A DNA stretch of 64,000 bases from Bacteriovoracaceae bacterium (GCA_023701435.1 JAMPXB010000004.1:181302-245301); one strand, 5' to 3'. Positions 55,467-63,834 are shown, counted from the stretch's first letter. Notes: generated by a model from the sequence alone, not told the origin. Numbers and translations are program-made.

Positions 55467-55712
55467 GTGTCTAGTATGAAACATCCCAACAACGTTCCTG
55501 GTTCATGGTACACAACATATCCAGACGATCCAAATGGTGAAGGTTGCATCGCCTGTAATATCTGCTACACAGATCTTCCGAAATTTTTTAAAGATGATGA
55601 AGACGGAAATGCCTATGTTTATCGGCAACCTGAAACTCCGGAAGAAACAAGTGAATTTCAGGATATTGCAGATACGTGTGCGGTAGGTTCTATTAAAAAG
55701 GACGGTAAATGA
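55467..55712 (+). CDS. Small 4Fe-4S ferredoxin
   Basis: 81 residues from GTG 55467, chosen because GTGAGG lies six bases upstream; ATG 55476 (MKHPNNVPGSWY) is the alternative. One cluster set: GCIACNIC and DTCAVGSI. Acidic (PEETSEFQDI), as expected for an electron carrier. Divergent from korAB, so it is the likely redox partner. Its stop overlaps the hemerythrin ATG. Confidence 0.82.
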   Translation: MSSMKHPNNVPGSWYTTYPDDPNGEGCIACNICYTDLPKFFKDDEDGNAYVYRQPETPEETSEFQDIADTCAVGSIKKDGK

Positions 55713-56161
55713 TGAGTGCAGCGACACAGCTCGAATCCATTGAGGACACTCTTACACGTTTAACCAAAGACCATCAAAAAATCCTTCAGGAACTCATTTT
55801 CCTCGAGGAATTATTAATGGAGAAAACAGATGCTCTGGACAAGGCACTATTAGTCTTCAAAAAACTGCGAATGCTCTTGCAGGGAGATCACCATCAACGA
55901 GAAGAAAGTGTCCTTTATGAATGGATGCTAAATCAAAATGTTAATGTTGATCAGGATATCATAGCCAGAATTAGCAAAGAGCATGATGAACTCGAATCTC
56001 TCATGGAGCGAATCGGCCAACAAGTCCAATCAACCAAGATATTGGCGTTTGATTTAAGGGACTTCATCGATCTTTATCGCGAGCACATTGAACTCGAAGA
56101 TAAATTTATTTTTCAAATCGCCAAAGGCCTAATCTCTCGTCATCGGCTAGGCGAAAGGTAG
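55709..56161 (+). CDS. Hemerythrin-like (HHE) domain protein
   Basis: 150 residues, all-helical, with the di-iron His/Glu pattern in four helices: TKDHQKILQEL, GDHHQREESVLYEW, SKEHDELESLM and YREHIELEDKFIF. ATGA overlap with the ferredoxin stop. Hemerythrin-like proteins sense or bind O2 or NO, or store iron; next to oxygen-sensitive korAB, an oxygen-protecting role is plausible. The last codons and the TAG stop overlap a dispersed hairpin repeat. Confidence 0.83.
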   Translation: MMSAATQLESIEDTLTRLTKDHQKILQELIFLEELLMEKTDALDKALLVFKKLRMLLQGDHHQREESVLYEWMLNQNVNVDQDIIARISKEHDELESLMERIGQQVQSTKILAFDLRDFIDLYREHIELEDKFIFQIAKGLISRHRLGER

Positions 56162-56175
56162 CGTCTACCTTTGTG
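56152..56175 (+). repeat. Dispersed 3'-end hairpin repeat, copy 4
   Basis: GAAAGGTA-GCGTC-TACCTTT-GTGC. The stop TAG of the hemerythrin gene (56159-56161) is inside it. Confidence 0.65.
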
Positions 56176-56238
56176 CAAAACTTAGCTGACCCTCCCCTTT
56201 TAATGCGTTAAAAACCTGGCGCATTAAAAGGGCCACCC

Positions 56239-56949
56239 ATGAAACTTCTTATTTCCTTCCTTCTCGTTCTCTTTGCTGGAGCGGCATCTGCCAAGACCTG
56301 CACCGCAACCCTGAACGGAACGCTTAAATACCGAACCTTCAACTTCCCTTTAACCAAAGTCTACTACCCTGACGACAGCGGTGTCCCGAGCCTATTACTA
56401 TCGAGTGCGGCAAGCCTTACTTCCAGGCCTCCTTTGGTAAATTCCGTGCCACCGGCATGTTACCGCCCCAGATCCAGACCTATGCCTGGACGAGGCTTGA
56501 TTATAGCGGCAGTCCTCGCATCATTGCCCCTGAAACGTGGAGACAGTTCTGACTATCCCTATCCCGCCACCTTCTTTGAAGGCACTGATGACATCTTGAT
56601 CGACGAGCCAGCTCCGGCAAGTGTTAAGGATACTTGTGATGTGCCTAAGCTTCCCCTCACAACGATTGTCAGAGAAAACGTCCTCATTCAACCAGATCCC
56701 CTGACTGCAAAATACAGTCAACCTTCTGAATGGGGATCTTATACCTGGGACCCCTATTCTTCGCCGGCCTGGAACTTGATGAGACCTGGGTCAACATCAC
56801 CTCCGGGAACGTTAAGGGCGAATACTACGGCTCAAGCTTTTCTCTTCCCCTTGAAGGAAGCTAAATTGAAGACTCAAGCGGCAAGAAAACGGTGCTCCTT
56901 CCGATCTTTGAGGGTGGCGACGGCATCAGCTGGAGCAGGAAGAACTGAA
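56239..56949 (+). pseudogene. Frameshifted small secreted protein gene
   Basis: An open frame of 240 codons spans this region but reads sense only in parts. The signal (MKLLISFLLVLFAGAASA) and KTCTATLNGTLKYRTFNFPLTKVYYPDDSG are in frame 1. EPITIECGKPYFQASFGKFRATGM to APETWRQ is in frame 3, DYPYPATFFEGTDDILIDEPAPASVKDTC to WGSYTWDP returns to frame 1, and LFFAGLELDETWVNITSGNVKGEYYGSS then LPIFEGGDGISWSRK is frame 3 again with a TAA between. The two base losses fall in CCC (near 56385) and CCCC (56751-56754). The product would be an exported protein of unknown function. Confidence 0.7.
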
Positions 56950-56952
56950 GGT

Positions 56953-56978
56953 AAAAGGTAGCGTATACCTTTTTTATT
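56953..56978 (+). repeat. Dispersed 3'-end hairpin repeat, copy 5
   Basis: AAAAGGTA-GCGTA-TACCTTTTTT. The TAG closing the long open frame upstream lies inside it. As an RNA hairpin with a U tail it could work as a weak terminator. Confidence 0.7.
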
Positions 56979-57029
56979 CCCATGATTATACGACTAATTG
57001 AGATCGTCTTTTATTCTTTGCACAAATAA

Positions 57030-58511
57030 ATGGAATACTTCTATAATCGAAAAATGATTATATTTATTATTTGTATTTTAGTTCTGATCCTTGCCTATAA
57101 ATTCTATAGTCCATTCGTTGAAAAGCAGGCCTGCATTGATTCTAATGCTGCAACTCCTGCCATTCGCTTTGAGGATGGAGTCGATTATGTGAAGGTCTCA
57201 CCCATTAATGCCTTCTTGATTCAATTTCTAAATATCGCAGGGGTAGGGCCAATCTTCGGACCAATCTTAGGTGCGCTGTATGGGCCAATCGCTTTAGTCT
57301 GGATTATCCTTGGAAATATCATCGGCGGAGCTGTTCATGACTATTTCTCGGGCGTTCTGAGTATTAAAGAAGACGGTAAAAGTCTTCCTGAGATCGCGGG
57401 ACACTATTTAAACAAATATTTTAAAGGAGTGATGCTCCTTTTTACGGCGATGTTGTTATTTTTTGTAGGTGTTGTTTTTATCATGAGCCCAGCAGGTCTC
57501 ATCAGTAATCTAGATGTTTTCAAAGATACATTCTTCTCGAACAATCAGTTTTGGGTTGTTACTATTCTCGCCTACTACTTTCTGGCCACCCTACTTCCTA
57601 TTGATAAGATTATCACCAAGCTCTACCCAGCTTTCGGAATCTTAATGGTGGTCATGACTCTTTCAATTCTGATTGCCTTGTTTATTTCCGCACCAAGGTT
57701 ACCTGCCATAACAGATATTTTCGCCTACTTTGATCACTCTAATCATTTGGCACATGAGCTTTTAAACAGAGGTCCAGATTCTCCTCCCGTTTGGCCGCTA
57801 CTATTTGTGACTATTACCTGTGGGGCCATTAGTGGTTTCCATTCTACTCAAGCACCTATAATCGCGCGATGCCTGACTAATGAAAAATATATACGTCCTG
57901 TTTACTACGGGGCCATGCTAGCTGAAGGTGTGGTTGCTGCAGTTTGGGCACTGGCCGGAATTGCTGCTTTCCCTGGTGGCTATGCTGAACTTAAAGCTCT
58001 GATCGATCAAGGTGGCCCAGGTCTTGTAGTAAATCAAATCTCGACAACGTACCTCGGTTCTATCGGAGGAATTATGGCCATCCTAGCGGTTGCTATTTTT
58101 CCTATCACTTCAGGAGATACGGCCTTCAGAGCTCTTCGATTAACAATCGTTGATGCTTTTAAAATTCATCAAAGCATGAAGAATCGCCTTCTCGTATCGA
58201 TTCCGATCTTACTCATTGCTTACTTCATGACAAAGGTTAATTTTTCACTCATCTGGCGCTATTTCGCATTCTCTAACATGCTTCTTTCTACAAGTGTGTT
58301 GTGGTTAGCGACTAAGTACCTCTTCGATAAAAAAACATTTCACTGGATCGTGAGCTTACCAGCAATTGCCGGAACTTCCCTTACAGTTGCCTACATCATG
58401 ACCTCTGAGATTGGACTTGGTCTTCCAGCTTCGGCAAATGATCCAATTGGGATTGGTTGTGCGGTGGTTTGTTTGGTTCTATTGACTATTTGGCATAAGA
58501 AAAAATACTAG
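57030..58511 (+). CDS. CstA-family peptide/pyruvate permease
   Basis: 493 residues with about fourteen helices. The CstA signature SPINAFLIQFLNIAGVGPIFGPILGALYGPIALVWIILGNIIGGAVHDYFSG is at residues 50-105, and GAISGFHSTQAPIIARC near residue 275. This is the short form, lacking most of the C-terminal domain of E. coli CstA (about 700). It likely imports peptides or pyruvate. Stop is a TAG. Confidence 0.88.
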   Translation: MEYFYNRKMIIFIICILVLILAYKFYSPFVEKQACIDSNAATPAIRFEDGVDYVKVSPINAFLIQFLNIAGVGPIFGPILGALYGPIALVWIILGNIIGGAVHDYFSGVLSIKEDGKSLPEIAGHYLNKYFKGVMLLFTAMLLFFVGVVFIMSPAGLISNLDVFKDTFFSNNQFWVVTILAYYFLATLLPIDKIITKLYPAFGILMVVMTLSILIALFISAPRLPAITDIFAYFDHSNHLAHELLNRGPDSPPVWPLLFVTITCGAISGFHSTQAPIIARCLTNEKYIRPVYYGAMLAEGVVAAVWALAGIAAFPGGYAELKALIDQGGPGLVVNQISTTYLGSIGGIMAILAVAIFPITSGDTAFRALRLTIVDAFKIHQSMKNRLLVSIPILLIAYFMTKVNFSLIWRYFAFSNMLLSTSVLWLATKYLFDKKTFHWIVSLPAIAGTSLTVAYIMTSEIGLGLPASANDPIGIGCAVVCLVLLTIWHKKKY

Positions 58512-58534
58512 CAATATGGACTAAAGATTAAAAT

Positions 58535-58645
58535 CTAATATTTCCCTTTCCCAGGAATCACATTCCTTATCCCGCCAGTAGGCTCCTCAACATCACCAAG
58601 ACATCTTGGAATGATGTGAAAATGGCAATGATCAATATTTAGCAG
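58535..58645 (-). pseudogene. Relic of a HIT-family protein C-terminus
   Basis: A 36-codon open stretch on the minus strand reads LLNIDHCHFHIIPRCLGDVEEPTGGIRNVIPGKGKY and stops. HCHFHIIPR is the histidine triad (HxHxH) region of HIT hydrolases, followed by the usual GDV-x-x-P-x-GG-x-R-x-VIP end. A TAA lies directly upstream in frame and no N-terminal half is found, so only the 3' end survives. Confidence 0.75.
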
Positions 58646-58681
58646 GTTTTACACATAATTGAAGCTTATTCTTCAGGTAAT

Positions 58682-59146
58682 TTAGTGCTGGAATGACTCT
58701 TTCTCATTGCTTAACATTTGAGGAAGAGTCACTTTGCCTTTATCCTTCCACGCTTTTACATGCTGATCTATATATCCTGAACTTTCAGCATAAATATAAG
58801 ATCCCACTAGCATTCCTGCGATATAAAAGATTGTTTCAAAATCACCTTGTCCTAAGGCTGCTGCACCTGTTCCAGGACAAAATCCGGCCATCGCAAATCC
58901 CGCTCCAAAAATCACTCCCCCGCCAATGTTAGCGAGAGGCTGAAAAGGTTTAATATGAGTTTTAACCTGATGTCTTTTTAAGAGAATACGGTGTCCAATC
59001 ATTGCTGTAATAATTGCAGAAAGCATGACTTTGAAAACAGTGAAATCTTGAAGTGTAAGCTGTCCGATAAGAACATGATATTTCGCCACTCCTGCTTTCT
59101 GAAGAAGAAAACCAAAGATTATTCCAAATATTGCAGCTTTTCCCAT
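58682..59146 (-). CDS. YeeE/YedE family protein (half-size, second)
   Basis: 154 residues, about four helices: IFGIIFGFLLQKAGVA, then GGGVIFGAGFAMAGFCPGTGAAALGQGD with the conserved Cys of the thiosulfate/sulfur-transport family, and FYIAGMLVGSYIYA. Follows the sister gene after ten bases with its own AAGGAG site. The pair corresponds to the two halves of full-length YeeE/YedE. Probably imports sulfane-sulfur or thiosulfate. Confidence 0.85.
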   Translation of the reverse strand: MGKAAIFGIIFGFLLQKAGVAKYHVLIGQLTLQDFTVFKVMLSAIITAMIGHRILLKRHQVKTHIKPFQPLANIGGGVIFGAGFAMAGFCPGTGAAALGQGDFETIFYIAGMLVGSYIYAESSGYIDQHVKAWKDKGKVTLPQMLSNEKESFQH

Positions 59147-59156
59147 TTTTTGCTCC

Positions 59157-59666
59157 TTAGTAAATCAATTGAACAAAGAAAACTCCGCTAAGAAAAAGAC
59201 TTATCAGTGTAACCCATGAGGCAACACTGAGTTGAGAGGTTCCGCTAATTCCGTGACCGCTTGTACATCCTCCAGCGAGACGTGCTCCAAAGGCCATGAG
59301 CACTCCACCGACAAACCCTGAAAGACCATACGATGACACAGATCCTGTACCAAACTTTTGTTCCCACAACTCTGGAACCACCCTTACTTCAAACTCTCCT
59401 CCAGTCCAGGCAGATATGAAAGAGCCTATAATAGCTGATGAAACGAAAACTAATTCCCAGTTAGGTTTTGGTGTATTTTCTTTGAAATACTTAAGTTTCA
59501 TTGTGTGAATAGGTGCAACTAATTTACCGAGCAATCCTGCAAGTGTTGCATATGCTGAAGATGCACCAACTGGTTTATCAGAAAATTTAAAAGTCAAAAG
59601 AGTAAGAAGTCCTATGGATATACCCGCGACATACGGAGACCATTGTCCCCCACTTAATTCATTCAT
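59157..59666 (-). CDS. YeeE/YedE family protein (half-size, first)
   Basis: 169 residues from ATG 59666, which has GGAGGAG; a longer frame reaches 59732. Contains GLSGFVGGVLMAFGARLAGGCTSGHGISGTSQLSV with the conserved Cys, the same motif seen in the second half-gene. First gene of a two-gene unit divergent from the persulfide-dioxygenase-like gene; the 170-base space between is the shared promoter region. Confidence 0.86.
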   Translation of the reverse strand: MNELSGGQWSPYVAGISIGLLTLLTFKFSDKPVGASSAYATLAGLLGKLVAPIHTMKLKYFKENTPKPNWELVFVSSAIIGSFISAWTGGEFEVRVVPELWEQKFGTGSVSSYGLSGFVGGVLMAFGARLAGGCTSGHGISGTSQLSVASWVTLISLFLSGVFFVQLIY

Positions 59667-59839
59667 AACTCCTCCTGAATCGCTTAAAAGAAAGTATTGC
59701 TGAATTGGAGTAACACCACAAAAGGAGATCACATCCTCTCAGGTATAATTAAGTTTAGATTTGGCCTGAACACACTGCTTTGCCGTGACCATTGAAACAA
59801 TATTCTTCAAAATTCTAGTAACACTTTAAAGAGGTATAT

Positions 59840-61273
59840 ATGTTCTTCCAACGCATAAAAACTCCTGGCCTGGCACACAATGCATATCTCCTTGGTTCCA
59901 ATGCTGTAGGTATTCTAATTGATCCTCGAAGAGACATTGAGGAATATCTGGAACTCGCGGCTAAAAACGGCATTGCTATTAAATATGTATTAGAAACGCA
60001 TCGCCAGGAAGACTTTATTCTCGGATCAGCTGCCGTGAAAGAAGCAATCGGTGCTAAGATCATCGGAGGGCATCACAAGTTCTTTCATTACTGCGATATA
60101 AAATTGAAAGATGGTGAGACATTGGAAATCGAAGATTTTACCATCAAAGCCTTACACACTCCTGGCCACACTCCTGAGAGCATGTCATACGCATTTTATA
60201 TGAAAGGAAAAGAAGACTGCTGGGCGGTCTTTACTGGTGATGCTTTATTCATCGGTGAAGCCGGCAGAACAGATCTTCCGGATAAAGACAAAACGGGAGA
60301 AAATGCGGGCCTGCTCTATGACGTTTTGAATTCGAAGATTCTTCCTCTTGGACCACAAACGCTCCTCTATCCTGCACACGGATCAGGGTCAGTCTGCGGT
60401 GGAAACATCGCTGAATACGATGAATCGACTCTGGGGTTAGAAGCCACTTTCAATCCAGCCTTCACACTTTCTCGAGAAGAATTCATTGAGGCCAAACTTC
60501 ATGAACGAATTCCCAGACCTCCTTACTTTACTCTAATGGAGGAATTAAACCTGAATGGCGGAGTAGCTTTGAAAAAGAATTACCACTCTGTTCGAATACT
60601 CAGGCCACAGGAGTTCGCTGAAGAAAGTAAAAACGGAATAATCATCGACACGCGATTGCCTGAAGCCTTCGCTGGAGGACACATCCCCGGTTCCTACTCG
60701 ATCTGGCTGGAAGGTCTGCCGGTTTTCGGAGGATATATCGCAGAGAAGAACACGAAAATCTATCTTGTACTTGAACGTCCTGAAGACATCGAAAAGGCCT
60801 ATCTGTATCTGACGAGGATCGGGATGGATCGCATAGTAGGTGCCATCATCGGAAATTTTGAAAAATGGAGAAACGCTGGCCTTCCTATTGAGATGTCCGG
60901 AACTACTTCTCCTGTCATCCTTAAAGAAAAACTCGCCTTTTACCAGATATTGGACGTGAGAGAGGTCACTGAGTATGAAGATGAGGGCCACATTCCGGGA
61001 GCGCTTCACTCTTTCGTCGGAAGCTTGGGAGAATATTCAGAAAAGCATCCCATCACTCGATCGACTGTTGTTACTTGTAGCGTAGGCCATCGGGCAAGCC
61101 TCGCGGTCAGTATTTTACTTAAACAAGGTTATAAAAACGTCTCAAATCTTCTGGGTGGAATGACAGCGTGGCAAAAGCTTAAGCTACCGACTTCGAAGAA
61201 AGAGTCCGAACACTCATTCTTCTATGAAAATATTAATTCAAAACCTGAGTTCATTGAGAATCAGATACAATGA
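59840..61273 (+). CDS. Persulfide-dioxygenase-like MBL/rhodanese fusion
   Basis: 477 residues. Residues 1-215 are an MBL fold: ETHRQEDFILGS in place of the standard THxHxDH, LHTPGHTPES, FTGDALFIGEAGRTDL and YPAHGSGSVCGG. Two rhodanese domains follow: about 250-350 (IDTRLPEAFAGGHIPGS, without a catalytic Cys; reads VLERPE at the loop) and about 360-445 (LDVREVTEYEDEGHIPGA, with active-site TCSVGHRAS). The build is that of CstB/Blh-type persulfide or sulfane-sulfur processing enzymes. Divergent from YeeE/YedE sulfur transporters, consistent with a sulfane-sulfur pathway. ATG follows AGAGG. Confidence 0.85.
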   Translation: MFFQRIKTPGLAHNAYLLGSNAVGILIDPRRDIEEYLELAAKNGIAIKYVLETHRQEDFILGSAAVKEAIGAKIIGGHHKFFHYCDIKLKDGETLEIEDFTIKALHTPGHTPESMSYAFYMKGKEDCWAVFTGDALFIGEAGRTDLPDKDKTGENAGLLYDVLNSKILPLGPQTLLYPAHGSGSVCGGNIAEYDESTLGLEATFNPAFTLSREEFIEAKLHERIPRPPYFTLMEELNLNGGVALKKNYHSVRILRPQEFAEESKNGIIIDTRLPEAFAGGHIPGSYSIWLEGLPVFGGYIAEKNTKIYLVLERPEDIEKAYLYLTRIGMDRIVGAIIGNFEKWRNAGLPIEMSGTTSPVILKEKLAFYQILDVREVTEYEDEGHIPGALHSFVGSLGEYSEKHPITRSTVVTCSVGHRASLAVSILLKQGYKNVSNLLGGMTAWQKLKLPTSKKESEHSFFYENINSKPEFIENQIQ

Positions 61274-61282
61274 CAATATTTT

Positions 61283-61320
61283 GGAATGGATAAATTTTGA
61301 ATCTTTCATTTATCCATTCC
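61283..61320 (+). terminator. Hairpin after the MBL/rhodanese gene
   Basis: GGAATGGATAAA (61283-61294) pairs with TTTATCCATTCC (61309-61320), a 12-bp perfect stem with a 14-base loop. No T run follows, so it may protect the 3' end rather than terminate. Confidence 0.6.
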
Positions 61321-61408
61321 CTCCGTGCAATTAGAAATTTTCTATGACCTTATTTCAGATGAGATGTTAGAACTTATCACGAATATTTCCTCCCTTGTGT
61401 TCCTAGGC

Positions 61409-61935
61409 TCACCTTCGGAAAGTAAATCCAAGAGAGTCAAACTCCATTGGTATTTCATATCGGGCTCCTCTTGAGTCTGAAGAACCGAACACTGTTATGG
61501 TTTTGAGTGGATGAAGTTCTAAATGGCATTCTCTCGGGCAATGGATCACAACATCATCAGCATAACGCTCGAACTTTAATTTTGAATAATTAACCACGGA
61601 TTATCTGTATGAAATTTAACTGCCTTCACCACTAGGTCGTGGTAGATATTGTCAAAGAAACCTTTGATATCAATATCCACTACCCAGCGAAACTTCCAGC
61701 ATCTGTTCTTACATAAAATCACAGCATCAAGTGCTGACTGCTTCGGACGGTACCCAAATGAATCTTCATGAAAGATTTGTTCAAGAGCTGGCTCCAGCTC
61801 TTGTTTGACTACCATCTGTGCAATTCGTTCTGATATTGTTAGTATACCGAGTGTTCTCTTTCCTCTATCCTTCTTGGGTATCGCAACAGACTTTACAGGT
61901 TTTGGAAAATAACTTCCTGCTGACATTCGATTCCA
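61409..61935 (-). pseudogene. ltrA: Group II intron reverse transcriptase/maturase relic
   Basis: Two frame pieces. The first (61935-61576) reads WNRMSAGSYFPKPVKSVAIPKKD, GKRTLGILTISERIAQMVVKQELEP and SFGYRPKQSALDAV with VVDIDIKGFFDNI (RT motif A). The second (61597-61409) reads LKFERYADDVVIHC (catalytic YADD) and FDSLGFTFRR. About 50 residues between are missing, as are the N-terminal end and the maturase/HNH domains. No intron domain V was seen. A dead mobile-element remnant. Confidence 0.85.
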
Positions 61936-62141
61936 TAACTAATAAAGTTCTATCTAACGAGATCTAACTCATATTCGTCAAAGTTCACGTTATCGATGTT
62001 GACCTTTCAGGTATCAATTAGACGAATCTAATTAAGCAGCCAATGCATAATTGTATCCGATTAAAATGTGATAGATTTTTAAGAACCCTTCTGATTGAAC
62101 TCGCCATAACTTAGTTACGACGAGTTCATCAACAAAATTTT

Positions 62142-62672
62142 CTATTCCGGGAAGTAAGGTATTACTTCTCCATCCATTGCATTCCAGCAACGAATCTTGA
62201 ACCTTTCCCATGTACTCGCAACAGTCGCATCGGTGTGAATCACGTCAGTGATGCGTCTGCCTCCACCAACCGCTGTCACATAATTGCCACTGATGGTTTT
62301 TAAATTATACCAACCGTTTCCAAGAGAAATAGGCTGAAATTTTTCCCAGTCTAGAAGTTGCGTACGATTCGAATGAATAACATCGGTAATTCTTCCTCCG
62401 CCACCTTGGGCCGATAAAAAGTGTCCAGTTGCAGTTTTGATACCATATCTTACGGGCGAACTGCCATCACGGGAATCCACAATAGTGAAAATCTCCCACG
62501 CGCGAGCAACTCTTGCATCCGAATGGATCACATCTGTTGTTCGGTTTCCTCCACCTACTGCAGTAAGATAAGTATTCCTAGAAGTTCTGAATGTGCACTT
62601 GATGTCCATGTCCAGGTCCGCAAAACTTTGTGCACTTAAGGCCAGAAGAACGAGAGCAAAGATTTTTTTCAT
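62142..62672 (-). CDS. Secreted fascin-like beta-trefoil protein
   Basis: 176 residues: signal peptide MKKIFALVLLALSAQSFA, then three internal repeats of about 45-48 residues, each with (Y/F)L(T/S)A-x-GGG-x-R-x-TDVIH-(S/T)-(D/N) and W-E-x-F (NTYLTAVGGGNRTTDVIHSD, GHFLSAQGGGGRITDVIHSN, GNYVTAVGGGRRITDVIHTD). This is a fascin-like beta-trefoil. Trefoils of this type bind actin in eukaryotes and carbohydrates elsewhere; the ligand here is unknown. ATG follows AAAAGGAGT. Confidence 0.8.
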   Translation of the reverse strand: MKKIFALVLLALSAQSFADLDMDIKCTFRTSRNTYLTAVGGGNRTTDVIHSDARVARAWEIFTIVDSRDGSSPVRYGIKTATGHFLSAQGGGGRITDVIHSNRTQLLDWEKFQPISLGNGWYNLKTISGNYVTAVGGGRRITDVIHTDATVASTWERFKIRCWNAMDGEVIPYFPE

Positions 62673-62684
62673 TGTTGACTCCTT

Positions 62685-62844
62685 TTAATGAAAAAGATGA
62701 CTGATATTTTGTCTACATAAGAGATGCTCACTTACAGGATCACCCGAATGGGCATAGCCAATAGAATATCGATAGGGAGTGATTTTCTTCGTAAATCCCT
62801 GGGAGGGTAAAGAATGCTATTATTAAAAAAAGAATCAGTTTCAT
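62685..62844 (-). pseudogene. Possible frameshifted small secreted peptide gene
   Basis: ATG 62844 with AAGGAG upstream starts a signal-like MKLILFLIIAFFTLPG, which stops after 34 codons (TGA 62740-62742). The next frame continues with a sensible sequence, GFTKKITPYRYSIGYAHSGDPVSEHLLC, to TAA 62685-62687. A one-base change near the CCC at about 62802 would join them into a 50-odd residue exported peptide. Read only from sequence; no family known. Confidence 0.4.
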
Positions 62845-63358
62845 TAAGTAGCTCCTTGAAAATTGTAATCAAGCTAGCACAATATTTTTATTGATTGAGA
62901 GAGTTGGCTTACTGCGCGCAGTTCGTATTCAGGGATAATTTAGGTTCAATTAAAGATAAGGAATTTCAAGGGTGGCTACCGATGCTCCTCGGTGGTCTTA
63001 GCTGATTGATAGAGGCGGTGGGATCCTTTAAAGTTATGGATTTCCCATAAAGGAAAACTCTACTCGCCAAAAAAATATAAATTATTGCCAAATAATTTAA
63101 CATCAACCTACCAGTCTCCCCTCCTCTGTTTCGAGTGGGCACCTTTGAAGTTTGGCCAGGTCATCTATCGTAGCGGGAGATGAATTAGGTATGTATAATT
63201 TTTTTGAGATCAGTGTTGAGAAATACATCTGCAGCGGAATGACGGCTCAGAATTACAAAGTTTCACAAGTAGGGTTATTTCGTGTGATTTTGGGTCACAA
63301 TGAAAAGCGTGCTTGAATTTATCTCATATCTAAATTGTTAAAATTGAAGAAATAAAAA
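62845..63358. other. Mostly non-coding stretch with weak small frames
   Basis: No convincing gene. A 41-codon frame on the minus strand (63103-63228, MYFSTLISKKLYIPNSSP, then ATIDDLAKLQRCPLE) and a 41-codon frame on the plus strand (63191-63316) overlap each other; neither has a ribosome site. The minus frame has protein-like composition and may be another gene relic. Confidence 0.4.
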
Positions 63359-63376
63359 AGCCTCCTTGCGGAGGCC
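63354..63376 (-). terminator. Minus-strand terminator
   Basis: Read on the minus strand: GCCTCC-GCAA-GGAGGC followed by TTTTTTATTT (63375 to about 63350). A strong rho-independent terminator that shows a minus-strand gene once ended here. Confidence 0.85.
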
Positions 63377-63386
63377 AATTTATATC

Positions 63387-63546
63387 TTACGATGGTGGAG
63401 GTGTCGGTGGACATTAATTACAAAAACTTAGAACGTTTTTATAGCCAAAATAGCCACAACCAATAGATTTCAAATCATCTTGTGAATTCCGCGAAAACTT
63501 ACTCTCACAAGACCTACTCTACAAAAAACAGAGCACAGAATTTCAT
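63387..63546 (-). pseudogene. Possible relic of a small Cys-containing secreted peptide
   Basis: Upstream of the strong terminator the minus strand starts MKFCALFFV (ATG 63546) and, after a frame change and stop, reads CESKFSRNSQDDLKSIGCGY, FGYKNVLSFCN, an in-frame TAA, then CPPTPPPS and TAA at 63387-63389. The cysteine spacing and Pro-rich end look like a former small exported peptide. Read from the DNA directly; low certainty. Confidence 0.35.
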
Positions 63547-63612
63547 ACTAACAGAAAACTACTCTTTTGTGTAGTAGCATGACGAATAGTAAGACTAAGC
63601 GATTGAGCTAAC

Positions 63613-63834
63613 TTAATAGGCCCTAATACCGAGAGCCCTTATATGTTTTTGGTATTCAGCATATTTTAAGGCTTCAATCTCTTTCGAAAAGAGTAGAGCA
63701 TTCAAACGCCTAGCTTTGATTGAATTCACCTCTCCGGTCGACAAAAGATGCTCATAAATAATCTCATGAAGAATTAACCCAGCTTTATTTACGTTATCCA
63801 ACCTTTCCCAAAGACTCTTGGAGATATGAATCAT
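63613..63834 (-). CDS. Short protein resembling the C-terminus of a longer secreted family
   Basis: 73 residues from ATG 63834, but the frame stays open about 22 codons further upstream (FSGWFWLSFYKIDGKT) until a TGA, without a start. ISKSLWERLDNVNKAGLILHEIIYEHL followed by RRLNALLFSKEIEAL has the feel of the C-terminal module of larger predator-lineage secreted proteins, with an HE pair in LILHEIIYEH. Probably a 5'-truncated gene; the function is unknown. Confidence 0.5.
   Translation of the reverse strand: MIHISKSLWERLDNVNKAGLILHEIIYEHLLSTGEVNSIKARRLNALLFSKEIEALKYAEYQKHIRALGIRAY

Noticed and set aside
56239..56961. A genuine 240-residue protein in one frame
   Set aside because: Large parts of the open frame have unnatural composition (runs rich in Pro, Arg and Ser), while other frames give protein-like sequence in the same intervals. 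It is a frameshifted gene.
61409..61935. Active group II intron
   Set aside because: The maturase lacks its N-terminus, about 50 central residues and its C-terminal domains, and no domain V hairpin was found.
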